Shown piece by piece: positions 10,214-19,091 of a stretch of DNA of 64,000 nt (position 1 is the first letter of the stretch; each line of letters begins with the position of its first letter). Below the pieces are notes generated by a model. That model was not told where the DNA came from. It was given only the letters and a program-made list of their open reading frames with translations, and ran no database searches. Source of the DNA: Streptomyces sp. P3. Lineage in GTDB: Bacteria > Actinomycetota > Actinomycetes > Streptomycetales > Streptomycetaceae. Position numbers and translations under genes: made by a program. Location of the stretch: positions 992,001 to 1,056,000 of the forward strand of contig JAFEKX020000001.1 of the NCBI GenBank assembly GCA_016893485.2, written 5' to 3'.

Positions 10214-11753
10214 TCAGGATGCCGGTGTGCGCGGTGCCGTGCAACTCCCCTTCGGTGGCTGCCCAGTCGGCCAGGACAGGGTGACGAAGCGGTCCGTGTG
10301 GGTGGTGGGGTCGAGGCGTACGACGGCCACCGCCTTGTCGTAGGGGTTGCCCTGGTTGTCGAGGCAGATCCAGCCGCTGGCGCCTCGACGCGGCCGATGC
10401 CGTGCAGGTGCAGCCAGGCATCGCGGACCGCGTCGGTGGTGGGGACGGCGTGGCCCTGGACGGCCTCGTCGCGGATGCCCTGGATGGCGGTCAAGGCCGA
10501 GTCGTAGGTGATGATGGCGCGGGAGTCGCCCAGGTCCACCGGGCCTACGGGGCCCGTCAGTTGAGGGTTCGTCAGCTTCTTCAGCGTACTGAAGTCCTCC
10601 GGTGAACCGCCGGTCGCCGGGGTGTGCGGGCCGGTCCAGGCGTCCGGGTGCGAGGAGGCGGTGAACTCCAGGGTGACGCCGTGACGCAGGGTGTCCCACT
10701 CCAACTGGTCGTCCAGGGGCAGGGCGTTGGCGGCCGGGCCCGTGATCACCGTGTAGGAGCGGGCGTGGCAGCCGCGGTGGCCGAGTTCGTTGAGGAACTG
10801 GCGCAGTTGGACCGGCCGGCCCGCGAAGTAGATCTCCCTGGCCGGGGATTCGCAGATGTTGGCGACGATCTGCCGGAAGTCGTTCGAGGTCGTGCCCGCC
10901 ACACCGATGTCCTGTGGGGACCGGTACTGCTCGGGGGCCAGCGGCGCTCCCGCGGTCCGTGCCTCGAACACCTTCCGGAGGCTGGTGATGTAGTTGTCGT
11001 CGTCCCGCGCGTCCTCCACCAGCACCGTCTGCCGCGCCCCGACACCCCGGTCGGCGTGGGCGAGGGCGGCGGCCTGATCGGTGTTGCTGGGGTTGACCCG
11101 CACCAACCCCTCGTAGGCGTGCGGGTGTTGAGGTGTGTTGGCGATGTCGTCGGCGGTGAGCGCGCCGCCGACGACGGGGATCTTCCGGTCGTTCGTCAGA
11201 TGGCTGATGGTCCGCTCGGTGGTCGGGATGCTGATGTCGAAGCCGAAGACGGCGCGCAGCCGGTGCGTGGGCGAGGCCGCCATGTCCGCGAGTTGGTCGG
11301 CCACGCGGCGCCAATGTCGGCCCCCACACCCGGGTTGGCCAGCACCAGGCGGATCGCGGGTGCCAGGCGGTTGTCCTGGTGGTTGGCGCGGTACTGGGCG
11401 AAGTAGGCGCCCTGCACCTCCCAGAGGGCGTGCTTGCGGTCGACCGCGCTGGTCGGTGCCGCGAAGTCCATCGGGATCATCAGCGCGATGGTGGCGTACG
11501 GGTCGCCGGACCTGGCCACCCTGGCGTTCTCGGCCTTGACGCGGGCGGACACCTGGTCCAGGGCGGGGTCGAAGCTCACGCTGCCGTCGGTGACGCCGAC
11601 ACACTCGCGCCCGGGCGACTCCTCGTGCACGCCGGCGCCGCAGGAGTCGTCGTCGTAGGCGCGGCAGCCGTAGAAGGCGCCCAGGGACACGACGAGGAGG
11701 AACGCCACGAACAGGGCCTGGCGGGTCAGGCGGCCCGGCCTGCGGAACGTCAT
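10214..11753 (-). CDS. Membrane-anchored type I periplasmic-binding-protein-like protein, two frameshifts
   Basis: 513 residues after restoring bases near 11310 and 10380. A single N-terminal membrane helix (ALFVAFLLVVSLGAFYGC) precedes a mature part with VGVTDGSVSF, LVLANPGVGAD, IPVVGGALTADDI, NPSNTDQAAA, IYFAGRPVQLRQFL and SGWICLDNQGNPYDKAV. These fit the Leu/Ile/Val receptor fold used by ABC transporters and by signalling receptors. No permease or ABC ATPase is adjacent. Its ATG overlaps the stop of the upstream NTPase-like gene (ATGA), so the two proteins are probably made together. It may be a ligand-sensing subunit rather than a transporter component; ligand unknown. Confidence 0.75.
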
Positions 11754-13815
11754 CGCGCGCCTCCTTCCGGCACGGTCAGGTGCGGGGCCTGGACGCCCTC
11801 GCGCAGTCGCGCGGACCAGTGCCGGAGGGCCTGCCGGAAGGTGTCGGTGGGCTCGTGTTCGTACAACGTGCGCAACGCGGACTCCACTTGGTCGATGCGG
11901 TCGGGGCAGGGCGCGTTCAGCGGGTCCGACTGTTCCCACAGGGCTTCCAGCAGCCGTGCGACGGCCCGGTGGACGACCTCGTCCCGCGCGGCCGACGCGT
12001 CCTGACCGCAGCCGCCGCACGGCCCGTCGACGGGTACGGCCTCGAATTCGGCGGGCGGATGCGGGGCGGCGCAGACGATGTTCACGGCCGCCAGCCAGGC
12101 GGCCGGTGTGCTGTGGGCGAGCCAGTGGTGCAGGGAGCGGACGACCTCGTCGGTGAGCCCCAGGGCGAGGGTGTGGTGCAGATACGCGGCCGGGACCGAC
12201 TCCGCCCCGCCGTCCGGGGCGTAGCCGCTCCGCAGGTGCTGATGGATCTCGCGCCAGCCCTCCGGTGCCGTCCACGTCCGCAGGCGGTGGAGGAGCAGGA
12301 GCCGCAGGGCCGGGTCGGCGACGAAGGGCACGGAACCGTCGGTGCCGGGCCACGCCACGGGTGCCCAGCAGACGCCTTCCAGCAGTTCGAGCGCCTCCTC
12401 CACCCGTCCGTCCAGGGTGTCCCGGGATGCAGCCCGCTCCACAGCCGACGCGCGGCGGCGACGTCCAACGCCGGGGCCAGCAACGCCAGTCGCGAAACGC
12501 TGCGCGGGCTCGGGCAGCAGCACGGTCAGCAGCCTGTCCACCGTGGAACCGCCGCCGTCCGCCCCGACGGCGTCGAGCAGCGAAGCCGCCGGGTGCGCGT
12601 CGGGCGCACGGTCGGGGGCCACGGCGTCCGCCGCCCCGGCGAGGGTCCGGGCGCTGCCCGCCCGGCCGCCGGCGAACCGCCCGATCAGCAGCGGCAGGTA
12701 CGGCGGCCGGTCCGCGTCCCCGAGGACACGGCCGATGTCACCTCGCTCCAACTCGGGCAGGCCCAACCGCAGGACGCCGTCGGCCAGTTGGCCGAGGGCG
12801 GCCGACGGGTCGACGACCTGCCGCAGCGCACGATGGGCCCTCGCGTCACCGAGGCGGGCGGCCACCACGACCGGGCCCATCGCGTCCTTGGCGGTGCCCG
12901 CGCGCCGCAGCGGTCCGAGGAGGCGGGCGCCGACGGGTGCGTGGGTGTTGTCGAGGAGGATCAGGGGCGGCGGGACCTCGTTCCGGCGGCGCAGGGGGCC
13001 GTAGTGGTGCGTGATGTCCGCGAGGAAGGCGCCGATCAGGCTCGCTTCCAGGGGGAGCCGGTCGCCGCCCGGGCGGCGGAAGTCCCGTACGAATCCGAAG
13101 AGTTTCTGTACGGCGTCGCCCTGCTCGTGCCTCAGGTGGTCGTCCCACCAGCGCAGTGCGCCGCGGTTCACCCGGGTCGCCAGCAGGCGGGGCGAGGCGG
13201 GGCGCAGTGCGGCACGGCCCGCGCCCTCCAATGGGCCGAGCCCGGACGCCCCGGCGGGAAGGTCCCGTTCGAGGGCCTGGATCCACTGGGCGAGCCGGGC
13301 CCGGCGCTCCACCTGACCGTCGCCGTTCTGGCTGATGACTTCGCGGAGGCGCTGCTCCGCGCGGCGCAGGTCCTGCGGCGACACCGTGGTGGCGGCGGCG
13401 GACGTCTCGTCCGCGCGCCAGGCCGTCACCACCAGCAGGCCCAGGGTGAGCCGGGGAAACCGCAGGGGCTGCATGGTCCTGCGGACGCGCAGGCCGAGTT
13501 TGTACGACAGCAGGTAGAGCAGGTCGGTGAGGTGGGAGCCGTCCGGACGCGCGTCCGCCAGACCGGCGAGGAACGGGTCCCCGAACCCCGGCACGGCGAG
13601 GTCGGCGCGCACCAGCGGGACGAGGGGGCGTAGTCGGCGGACAGGGCGGCGAGCACGCTGGTCCTGCCGCTGCACCGGCCGCCGACGAGTTCGATGACAG
13701 GGGTGCCGCCGGGTGTGGCCACGCGGGTGTGTCGGCCGCCGTTCCGGTCGAGGCCGACGAGGCCGGGCACCAACCCGTCGAACAACGGGTCCATCCCGTA
13801 GAGCCGTTCGTCCAC
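11750..13815 (-). CDS. Large P-loop NTPase-like protein with Walker A Lys replaced by Arg
   Basis: 688 residues after restoring one base near 13630; two further compensating shifts lie near 12420-12480. Residues 45-52 read GGRCSGRT, which matches the GxxxxGK[ST] Walker A pattern except for Arg at position 51. The rest is largely alpha-helical and Leu/Arg-rich, with LILLDNTHAPVGARLLGPL (a possible Walker B/sensor region), REVISQNGDG and a C-terminal CGGCGQ motif. No membrane helix or signal peptide. It resembles uncharacterised streptomycete ATP/GTP-binding proteins found beside substrate-binding proteins. GTG 13815 follows AAGGA. Whether it hydrolyses nucleotides is open. Confidence 0.7.
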
Positions 13816-14086
13816 TGTTCCTTCGCCCCCTCGCGCCGGTGCCGTGCGGCCTCGGCGCCGAAGGACTGAAGTTAGGGGCAGAGCAGGGGAAAAATCCGCG
13901 TCATCTCCGATATGACGGCTTCTGCGCTTCTTCCACGAACGAAGCGGCGGATGGCGGCGGTTTCCTGATCGTTCCCGACACCTGGGGCGGTGCCGCGCCG
14001 GACATGCCCATGCCCGCCACGGGATCCGGAACAGGCGATCCAGGGCGGGCTGGTCATGGCTGCGCGTGCTGCGCGAAAGGTACGGG

Positions 14087-14161
14087 TCAGCCGCGGCGCA
14101 GCATCATGACGACGGCGACGATGACGATGATCAGGACGACGGTACCGAGACCGATGTACAC
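14087..14161 (-). CDS. 24-residue hydrophobic membrane peptide
   Basis: GTG-initiated small frame encoding VYIGLGTVVLIIVIVAVVMMLRRG, preceded by AAGGAAGAGAG. It has one membrane helix and a basic C-terminal tail, giving an Nout-Cin orientation by the positive-inside rule. I recall similar very short hydrophobic proteins in other streptomycetes, but cannot name a family. The function is unknown. Confidence 0.5.
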   Translation of the reverse strand: MYIGLGTVVLIIVIVAVVMMLRRG

Positions 14162-14399
14162 GGCTATCTCTCTTCCTTCGGGAAGCGGCGCCCATCGGTG
14201 CCGCAGAGACCGAGTGCCCCCGACTCCGCGTTTCAGCCCGCTTCGGCGCGAGGATTGGAAAAAAAGACCCGGGAATCCGTCGTGACGTGGGTACTCGTCC
14301 CAGCCGGCCGGAGTGGCGGGCCGCTGGCCCTGCCGCCAGGCTGACAGGGGACGTACGGGCCGTAGGACCGGCATACGCGACAAGGGGACTGGTTCCACC

Positions 14400-15194
14400 A
14401 TGCAGATCGATCTGACGGGACGCACCGCCCTGGTGACGGGCTCGACGCAGGGCATCGGCGCGGCCATCGCCGCGGGACTGGCGGCTTCCGGCGCCCGGGT
14501 GGGCGTGAACGGCCGGGACGAGCGGCGGGTCGCGGAGGCCGTGGAGCGGCTGAAGGCGGAGGTACCGGGTGCGGACTTCGTGCCCGTGGCCGCCGACGTG
14601 GCGGACGAGGAGGGCGCGCGGCGCGCCTGGAGGCGCTGCCGCAGGTGGACATCCTCGTCAACAACCTGGGCATCTTCGGCTCGGCCGACCCGCTGGAGAT
14701 CAGCGACGAGGAGTGGCGGCGCTACTTCGAGGTGAACGTGCTGGCCGCGGTCCGGCTGACCCGGACGTACCTGCCGGGCATGACCGAACGCGGCTGGGGC
14801 CGCATCCAGTACATCGCCAGCGACTCGGCGGTCGTCATCCCGGCCGAGATGATCCACTACGGCATGTCCAAGACCGCGCTCCTCGCCGTCGGCCGCGGCT
14901 TCGCGAAGCAGGCGGCGGGCACCGGCGTGACGGTCAACTCGGTGATCGCCGGGCCCACCCACACCGGGGGCGTCGAGGACTTCGTCTACGAACTCGTCGA
15001 CCGGGACCTGCCCTGGGACGAGGCCCAGCGCGAGTTCATGCGCGAGCACCGGCCGCAGTCCCTGCTGCAACGGCTGATCGAGCCCGAGGAGATCGCGAAC
15101 ATGGTCGTCTACCTCAGCTCCGACCAGGCCTCGGCCACGACGGGCGGCGCCCTGCGCGTCGACGGGGGGCTACGTCGACTCGATCCTGCCCTGA
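14400..15194 (+). CDS. SDR-family oxidoreductase, frameshifted
   Basis: A 264-residue short-chain dehydrogenase with the NAD(P) motif TGSTQGIGAA (residues 13-22), VNNLG, and the catalytic Ser (YIASDSA) and Tyr-Lys (YGMSK). A missing base near 14630 and one extra G in the run at 15165-15170 break the frame. With both corrected the protein ends DGGYVDSILP, as SDRs of this clade do. AAGGGGA lies 11 bases before ATG 14400. The substrate is unknown. A strong bidirectional hairpin separates it from the convergent MFS gene. Confidence 0.85.
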
Positions 15195-15196
15195 CG

Positions 15197-15257
15197 AGGC
15201 GCGGAGACCGGCTCCAACTCCCGGCGAACGACGTGCAGTTCGCCGGTCTCCGCGCCT
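15197..15257. terminator. Bidirectional terminator between SDR and MFS genes
   Basis: A perfect 15-bp outer stem (AGGCGCGGAGACCGG / CCGGTCTCCGCGCCT) can compete with an inner 9-bp stem (CCGGCGAAC at 15221-15229 / GTTCGCCGG at 15238-15246). It begins 2 bases after the SDR stop and ends 12 bases before the MFS stop, serving both converging genes. Confidence 0.75.
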
Positions 15258-15268
15258 GGCCGTCTCCC

Positions 15269-16540
15269 CTACTTCTCCATCGGCTCCCTCGCCCCTCCCA
15301 GGGCCTGGCGAGCGCCACCAGCGCACAGCCCGCCGCCGTCACGGCGATCAGCATGATCACCGCCATCGGCAGCGAGCTGTCCTCCCCGAACACCCCCACC
15401 AACGGCGCCGCGAGCGCGCCGAACAGGAACTGCAGCCCGCCGAGGAGGGCGGAGGCCGCGCCGGGGGCGTTGCGGCCGAGGGCCTGGCCGATGCTCAGGG
15501 TCGACGGGAAGACCATGCCGATGCCGCCGGCCGTGACTAACAGGGTGATCCAGGTGCCGGCGAGGGTCTCCCCACGGTCAGCACCAGCAGCACCTGCGCC
15601 AGCGCACCGACCCCGGCGACGACGACCGCCCCCACGAGAAGCGTGTTCAGCCGTACCCGCCCGGCGAGTTGGGAGAAGGCCGCGCCCGCGATCAGCATCG
15701 CGACGGCGTTGCTCGCGAAGATGAGGGAGTACGTCGTGGCCGACACCCCGTGCAGGTTCTCGAAGACGAAGCTGGAGCCGCTGATGTAGGCGAACAGCGC
15801 CGCCGAGATGAACGCCAGGACGAGGACGTACCCCATGAACGTCCGGCGGCCCAGCAACTCCCCATGGCGCGGAAGGTCTGCGTGATCCCGCCCGCGTGCC
15901 GTCGCTCCGGCGGCAGGGACTCCGGGACCTTGCGGAGCACACCGAGCACCAACAGGCCGCCCATGACGGTGAGTACGACGAACACCGCACGCCAGGTCGA
16001 CACGGCGAGGACCGCCCCGCCGAGCACCGGTGCGGCGACCGGCGCGACGCCCATGATCTGGGAGAGGACCGCGAAGTACCGCGGCAGATCGGCCCCTTGG
16101 AAGCGGTCGGTCAGGACGGCGCGGGCCAGCACCATGCCCGCCGCGCCCGACACGCCCTGGAGGAACCGGGCGCCGGTGAGGATCCCGACAGTGGGCGCGA
16201 TGGCGCAGGCGACGGAGAAGACCATGAAGGCTGCCGTGCCGGACAGGAGCAGGCCACGGCGTCCGAGGCTGTCGCTGAGCGGCCCGATCACCAGCTGACC
16301 TACGACAAGTCCCGCCAGGAACGCGGTCATTGTCAGCTGGACCGCCGGGTTGCTCGCCCCGAGCGTGTGCCCCATCGCGGGGAACCCGGGGACGTACATG
16401 TCGGTAGCGAGCGGGGCGACGGCGGTCAGTGCGGCGAGGACGGCGACCAGGGCGACGGCCGCGCGCCGCGCGGGGTCGGTGGGTCCGGCCGGGGCGGAGG
16501 CGCTCGCGGCGGTGGGACGGGAGGGGGACGGCGATACCAT
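15269..16540 (-). CDS. Bcr/CflA-type MFS multidrug exporter, three frameshifts
   Basis: A 12-helix drug/proton antiporter of 424 residues once three missing bases (near 15860, 15570 and 15288) are restored. Motifs: MYVPGFPAM in helix 1, VGQLVIGPLSDSLGRRGLLLSG (motif A) and ARFLQGVSGAAGMVLARAVLTD (motif C region) match Bcr/CflA. The corrected C-terminus is EGAREPMEK. It is divergent from the MarR gene, with palindromic sites at 16542-16574 between them; repression by MarR and induction by a toxic compound is the usual arrangement. The exact substrate is unknown. Confidence 0.88.
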
Positions 16541-16541
16541 G

Positions 16542-16574
16542 ACCGTAACGGTAACCGATGGTTCACCGGTTAAC
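16542..16574. promoter_or_regulatory. MarR-type operator region
   Basis: Two palindromes sit just upstream of the exporter start: ACCGTAACGGT (16542-16552, perfect 5-bp arms) and GTTCACCGGTTAAC (16561-16574, 6 of 7 pairs). Between them AACC-GAT-GGTT repeats the half-site. Likely operator for the divergent MarR/MFS genes. Confidence 0.6.
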
Positions 16575-16633
16575 AATGACGGACGGGTGAAGGCCGGTGA
16601 CGGCCCGAGCCAGGAAGTGAGAAGACGAGCCGC

Positions 16634-17129
16634 ATGTCCCCCTCCCCGCCGACGTCCGCGCCCAGTGGACCGAGCACAATCCCGGGCTCGACACCTCCCC
16701 CCCATGGAGCTGATCGGCCTGCTCAAGCACGCCACCGGTCTCCTGAACCGCGCGGTGGAACCCCTCTACGCGGGCGCCGAGCTGACCGCCCCCGAGGTCG
16801 ACATGCTGATCCCCCTGCGGCACGCCACCGAACCGGTGATCGCCCGCCGCCTCGCCGAATGGCTCGGCCTGTCCCGGGCGGGCGTCAGCAAGGCCCTGGG
16901 CAAACTGGAACGGCGCGGCTTCATCGCCCGCACTCCGAACCCGGCCGACCGGCGCGCCGCCCTGGTGACCATCACCCCGGCCGGCGCGAAGGCCGTGGAC
17001 GACCTGTTCCCGCGCCAACTCGCCGCCGAGGTGCAGCTGTTGGCGGGGCTGGGCGAGGACCGCGAGCAGGTGCTGAGCGCGTTGGGGCGGTTGGTGGAGG
17101 TCATGGAGCGCCAAGTGGGCCGTGAGTGA
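16634..17129 (+). CDS. MarR-family transcriptional regulator, two frameshifts
   Basis: 165 residues if two C-run deletions (near 16646-16650 and 16696-16703) are restored, giving an N-terminus with ADVRAQWTEHNPGLDTS before MELIGLLKHATGLLNRAVEPLY. The winged helix contains RLAEWLGLSRAGVSKALGKLERRGFIAR and the wing PADRRAALVTITPAG. It probably represses the divergent MFS exporter. If the breaks are real, translation could begin at ATG 16704, giving a shorter but still DNA-binding protein. The position of each frame fits a one-base loss exactly. Confidence 0.82.
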
Positions 17130-17167
17130 AGGGTTTCTGACGACACGTCACTGACGGGCCATCCGCG

Positions 17168-18349
17168 TCAGGCCGTGGCGTCCCACAGGACGTGCAGCGT
17201 CGGTGGCTTGCGGAACACCAGGCCGTGCGGGGCGGTCGGGTGGTCGGGTCGAGACGCAGGGCCGGGAGGCGGTCGAGGAGGTGCCGGAGGGCGATCCGGG
17301 TCTCGAGGCGGGCCAGGTGGGCGGCGAGGCAGTAATGCGGGCCGTGGGCGAAGGCGAGTTGGAGGCGGGCGTTCTCGCGGCGGACGTCGAAGCGGTCGGG
17401 GTCGGTGAAGACGGCCGGGTCGCGGTTGGCGCCGGTGAGGGAGACGGTGACCAGGTCGCCCTCGCGGATCATGGCGTCGCCGAGGACGGCGTCGCGGGTG
17501 GCGTAGCGGTCCACGACGGCGGCACCGGGTTCGAGGCGCAGCGACTCCTCGATCGCGCCGTCCAGCAAGCCCATGTCGGCCTGGACGAGGGCGAGTTGGT
17601 CGGGGTGGCGCAGAAGGTGCAGCAGCGCGTTGGTGATCATCGCCTCGGTGGTCTCGATGCCGCCGAACATCAACACGGCGGCGTTGGAGGCCACTTCGGG
17701 CACCGTGAGCCGTCCGGCGGCGGAGACGAGGAGCGAGGCCGCGGTCCGGTCGGCGACGGTGGCCTCGACGGAAGCGCGGAGTTCGGCGTAGGCCCGGGTG
17801 CCGGCGGCTCCTGCCTCGTGTCCCGCGGTGATGTCCGAGACCGACCGTACGATCGCGTCGTACCAGGTGAGGACCGTGTCCGGGGTGGTGCCGGTCAGCC
17901 CCAGTGCCTCGGTGACGACGGCGACCGCGAGCGGGCCCCGCGAAGGCGCGGCGCAGTTCACCGGCACCGGCCGGGCGCAGCGCGGTGACGAGGCGGTCGG
18001 TCTCGCGCTCGATGAACGAGGCGAAGCCGTCGTGCACTTCGCGTGGGCGGAAGGGGGCGGTGAAGGGTTCGCGGTGGCGGGCGTGCCGTTCCCCGTCGAG
18101 GGACAGCATGCTCGGGCCGACGACCTGGGCGGTGGAGAAGCGCGGGTCGTCCACGGTGTAGGTGACCGCGTCCCGCATCACGCCCAGCGCGAGGTCGCGG
18201 CGGGTGACCAGCCAGCCGTTCAACTCCGGCAGCCAGGACACGGGTTCGCTCTCGCGGAGCCGCGCCAGCCGCGCGTGCGGGTCCTGGGCGAGTTCGGCGA
18301 GCGTCGTCCCCGCGCCGAGCGGGAAGGAGGCGGCGGCGACGGTACTCAT
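17168..18349 (-). CDS. Cytochrome P450, two compensating frameshifts
   Basis: A bacterial class I P450 of 393 residues. I-helix oxygen-binding motif MFGGIETTEAM; ExxR in EESLRLEP; heme loop FAHGPHYCLAAHLARLE with the Cys ligand near residue 335. N-terminal ARLRESEPVSWLPELNGWLVTRRD is typical of CYP105/107-like soluble enzymes. Frame changes near 17950 and 17245 cancel. No ferredoxin or ferredoxin reductase lies next to it, so redox partners must be encoded elsewhere. ATG 18349 follows GGAG. The substrate is unknown. Confidence 0.87.
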   Translation of the reverse strand: MSTVAAASFPLGAGTTLAELAQDPHARLARLRESEPVSWLPELNGWLVTRRDLALGVMRDAVTYTVDDPRFSTAQVVGPSMLSLDGERHARHREPFTAPFRPREVHDGFASFIERETDRLVTALRPAGAGELRRAFAGPARGRRRHRGTGADRHHPGHGPHLVRRDRTVGLGHHRGTRGRSRRHPGLRRTPRFRRGHRRRPDRGLAPRLRRRTAHGARSGLQRRRVDVRRHRDHRGDDHQRAAAPSAPPRPTRPRPGRHGLAGRRDRGVAAPRTRCRRRGPLRHPRRRPRRRHDPRGRPGHRLPHRRQPRPGRLHRPRPLRRPPRERPPPTRLRPRPALLPRRPPGPPRDPDRPPAPPRPPPGPASRPDHPTAPHGLVFRKPPTLHVLWDATA

Positions 18350-18625
18350 CGCGCTCCATGTAGGGGCAGGGGGAACGTGGCCATGAGCGAGGCTAACAAT
18401 CGCGGTGGGAGCGGGGTCGTCGGGGTCGATGTCGGGGCCGGGCCGACGCTGATGTTCGGTGGTCCAGTGGGATCGGTGAGGGCAACAGATCGAATTCGCC
18501 CCGCGAGAGGCGTAGTTTGCGCCATCCTGAACGGCACGGGGCGGGGACCGACCATTGACGCGGGTCGGCCTCAACTCCCCTGTTCCGCCTGCCCACTCCA
18601 CGCGTCGTTCCGAAAGGGCCGCCCC

Positions 18626-18850
18626 ATGGCCACATCCCAGTCCGCCGGGAGGCCGCTCGCCGTGCACGAGCGCACCGGCCGGACGACGCACGACCGCTGC
18701 ACGGTGACCGGCGGGTCCGGTGTCGCCGGACCGCGGACGACCGGCCACGGGCACACCGGCCGCGCGGGGGCCGACGGCCTCCCCGGCGGGACCACCTCCG
18801 GCGGACCCGGTCACCGCTCCGGTACCGGTCCGCACGCCTTCGTCGCCTGA
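18626..18850 (+). CDS. Possible small Gly/Thr/His-rich protein
   Basis: A 74-codon frame starting MATSQSAGRPLAVHERTGRTTHD, preceded by GAAAGGG 10 bases upstream and followed within 11 bases by a hairpin (18861-18885). Composition is low-complexity with no recognised domain. The start and terminator make it plausible, but it could be non-coding. Confidence 0.35.
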   Translation: MATSQSAGRPLAVHERTGRTTHDRCTVTGGSGVAGPRTTGHGHTGRAGADGLPGGTTSGGPGHRSGTGPHAFVA

Positions 18851-18860
18851 CCCACGAGAA

Positions 18861-18885
18861 GCCCCCGGCACCCGCGCCGAGGGGC
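18861..18885 (+). terminator. Hairpin downstream of small frame
   Basis: GCCCC/GGGGC closing stem with an inner GGC/GCC pairing. Located 11 bases after the stop at 18850 and before the phosphatase gene; a plausible terminator. Confidence 0.45.
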
Positions 18886-19091
18886 GTTCGTCATGAGCCG
18901 ACGACACCGCACCGCACCCCGCACCCGACATCGACCCTTGAGTCACTCTTGATCACTTCATCAGACACCGGCGGCCCGGCGATACCCGTGCCTCACCGGT
19001 CCGTCGCGTCCGCCCAGGTGACCCCGGCCGCGTCCTGGCGCATTCTTGCTGTGTCACCCACCCGGTGCCACAGGGACGAGGTAGGGCCCCA

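Noticed and set aside
11780..13633. A 617-codon plus-strand frame opposite the NTPase-like gene
   Set aside because: No domain, low-complexity residues; the minus strand carries a coherent protein coupled to its neighbour.
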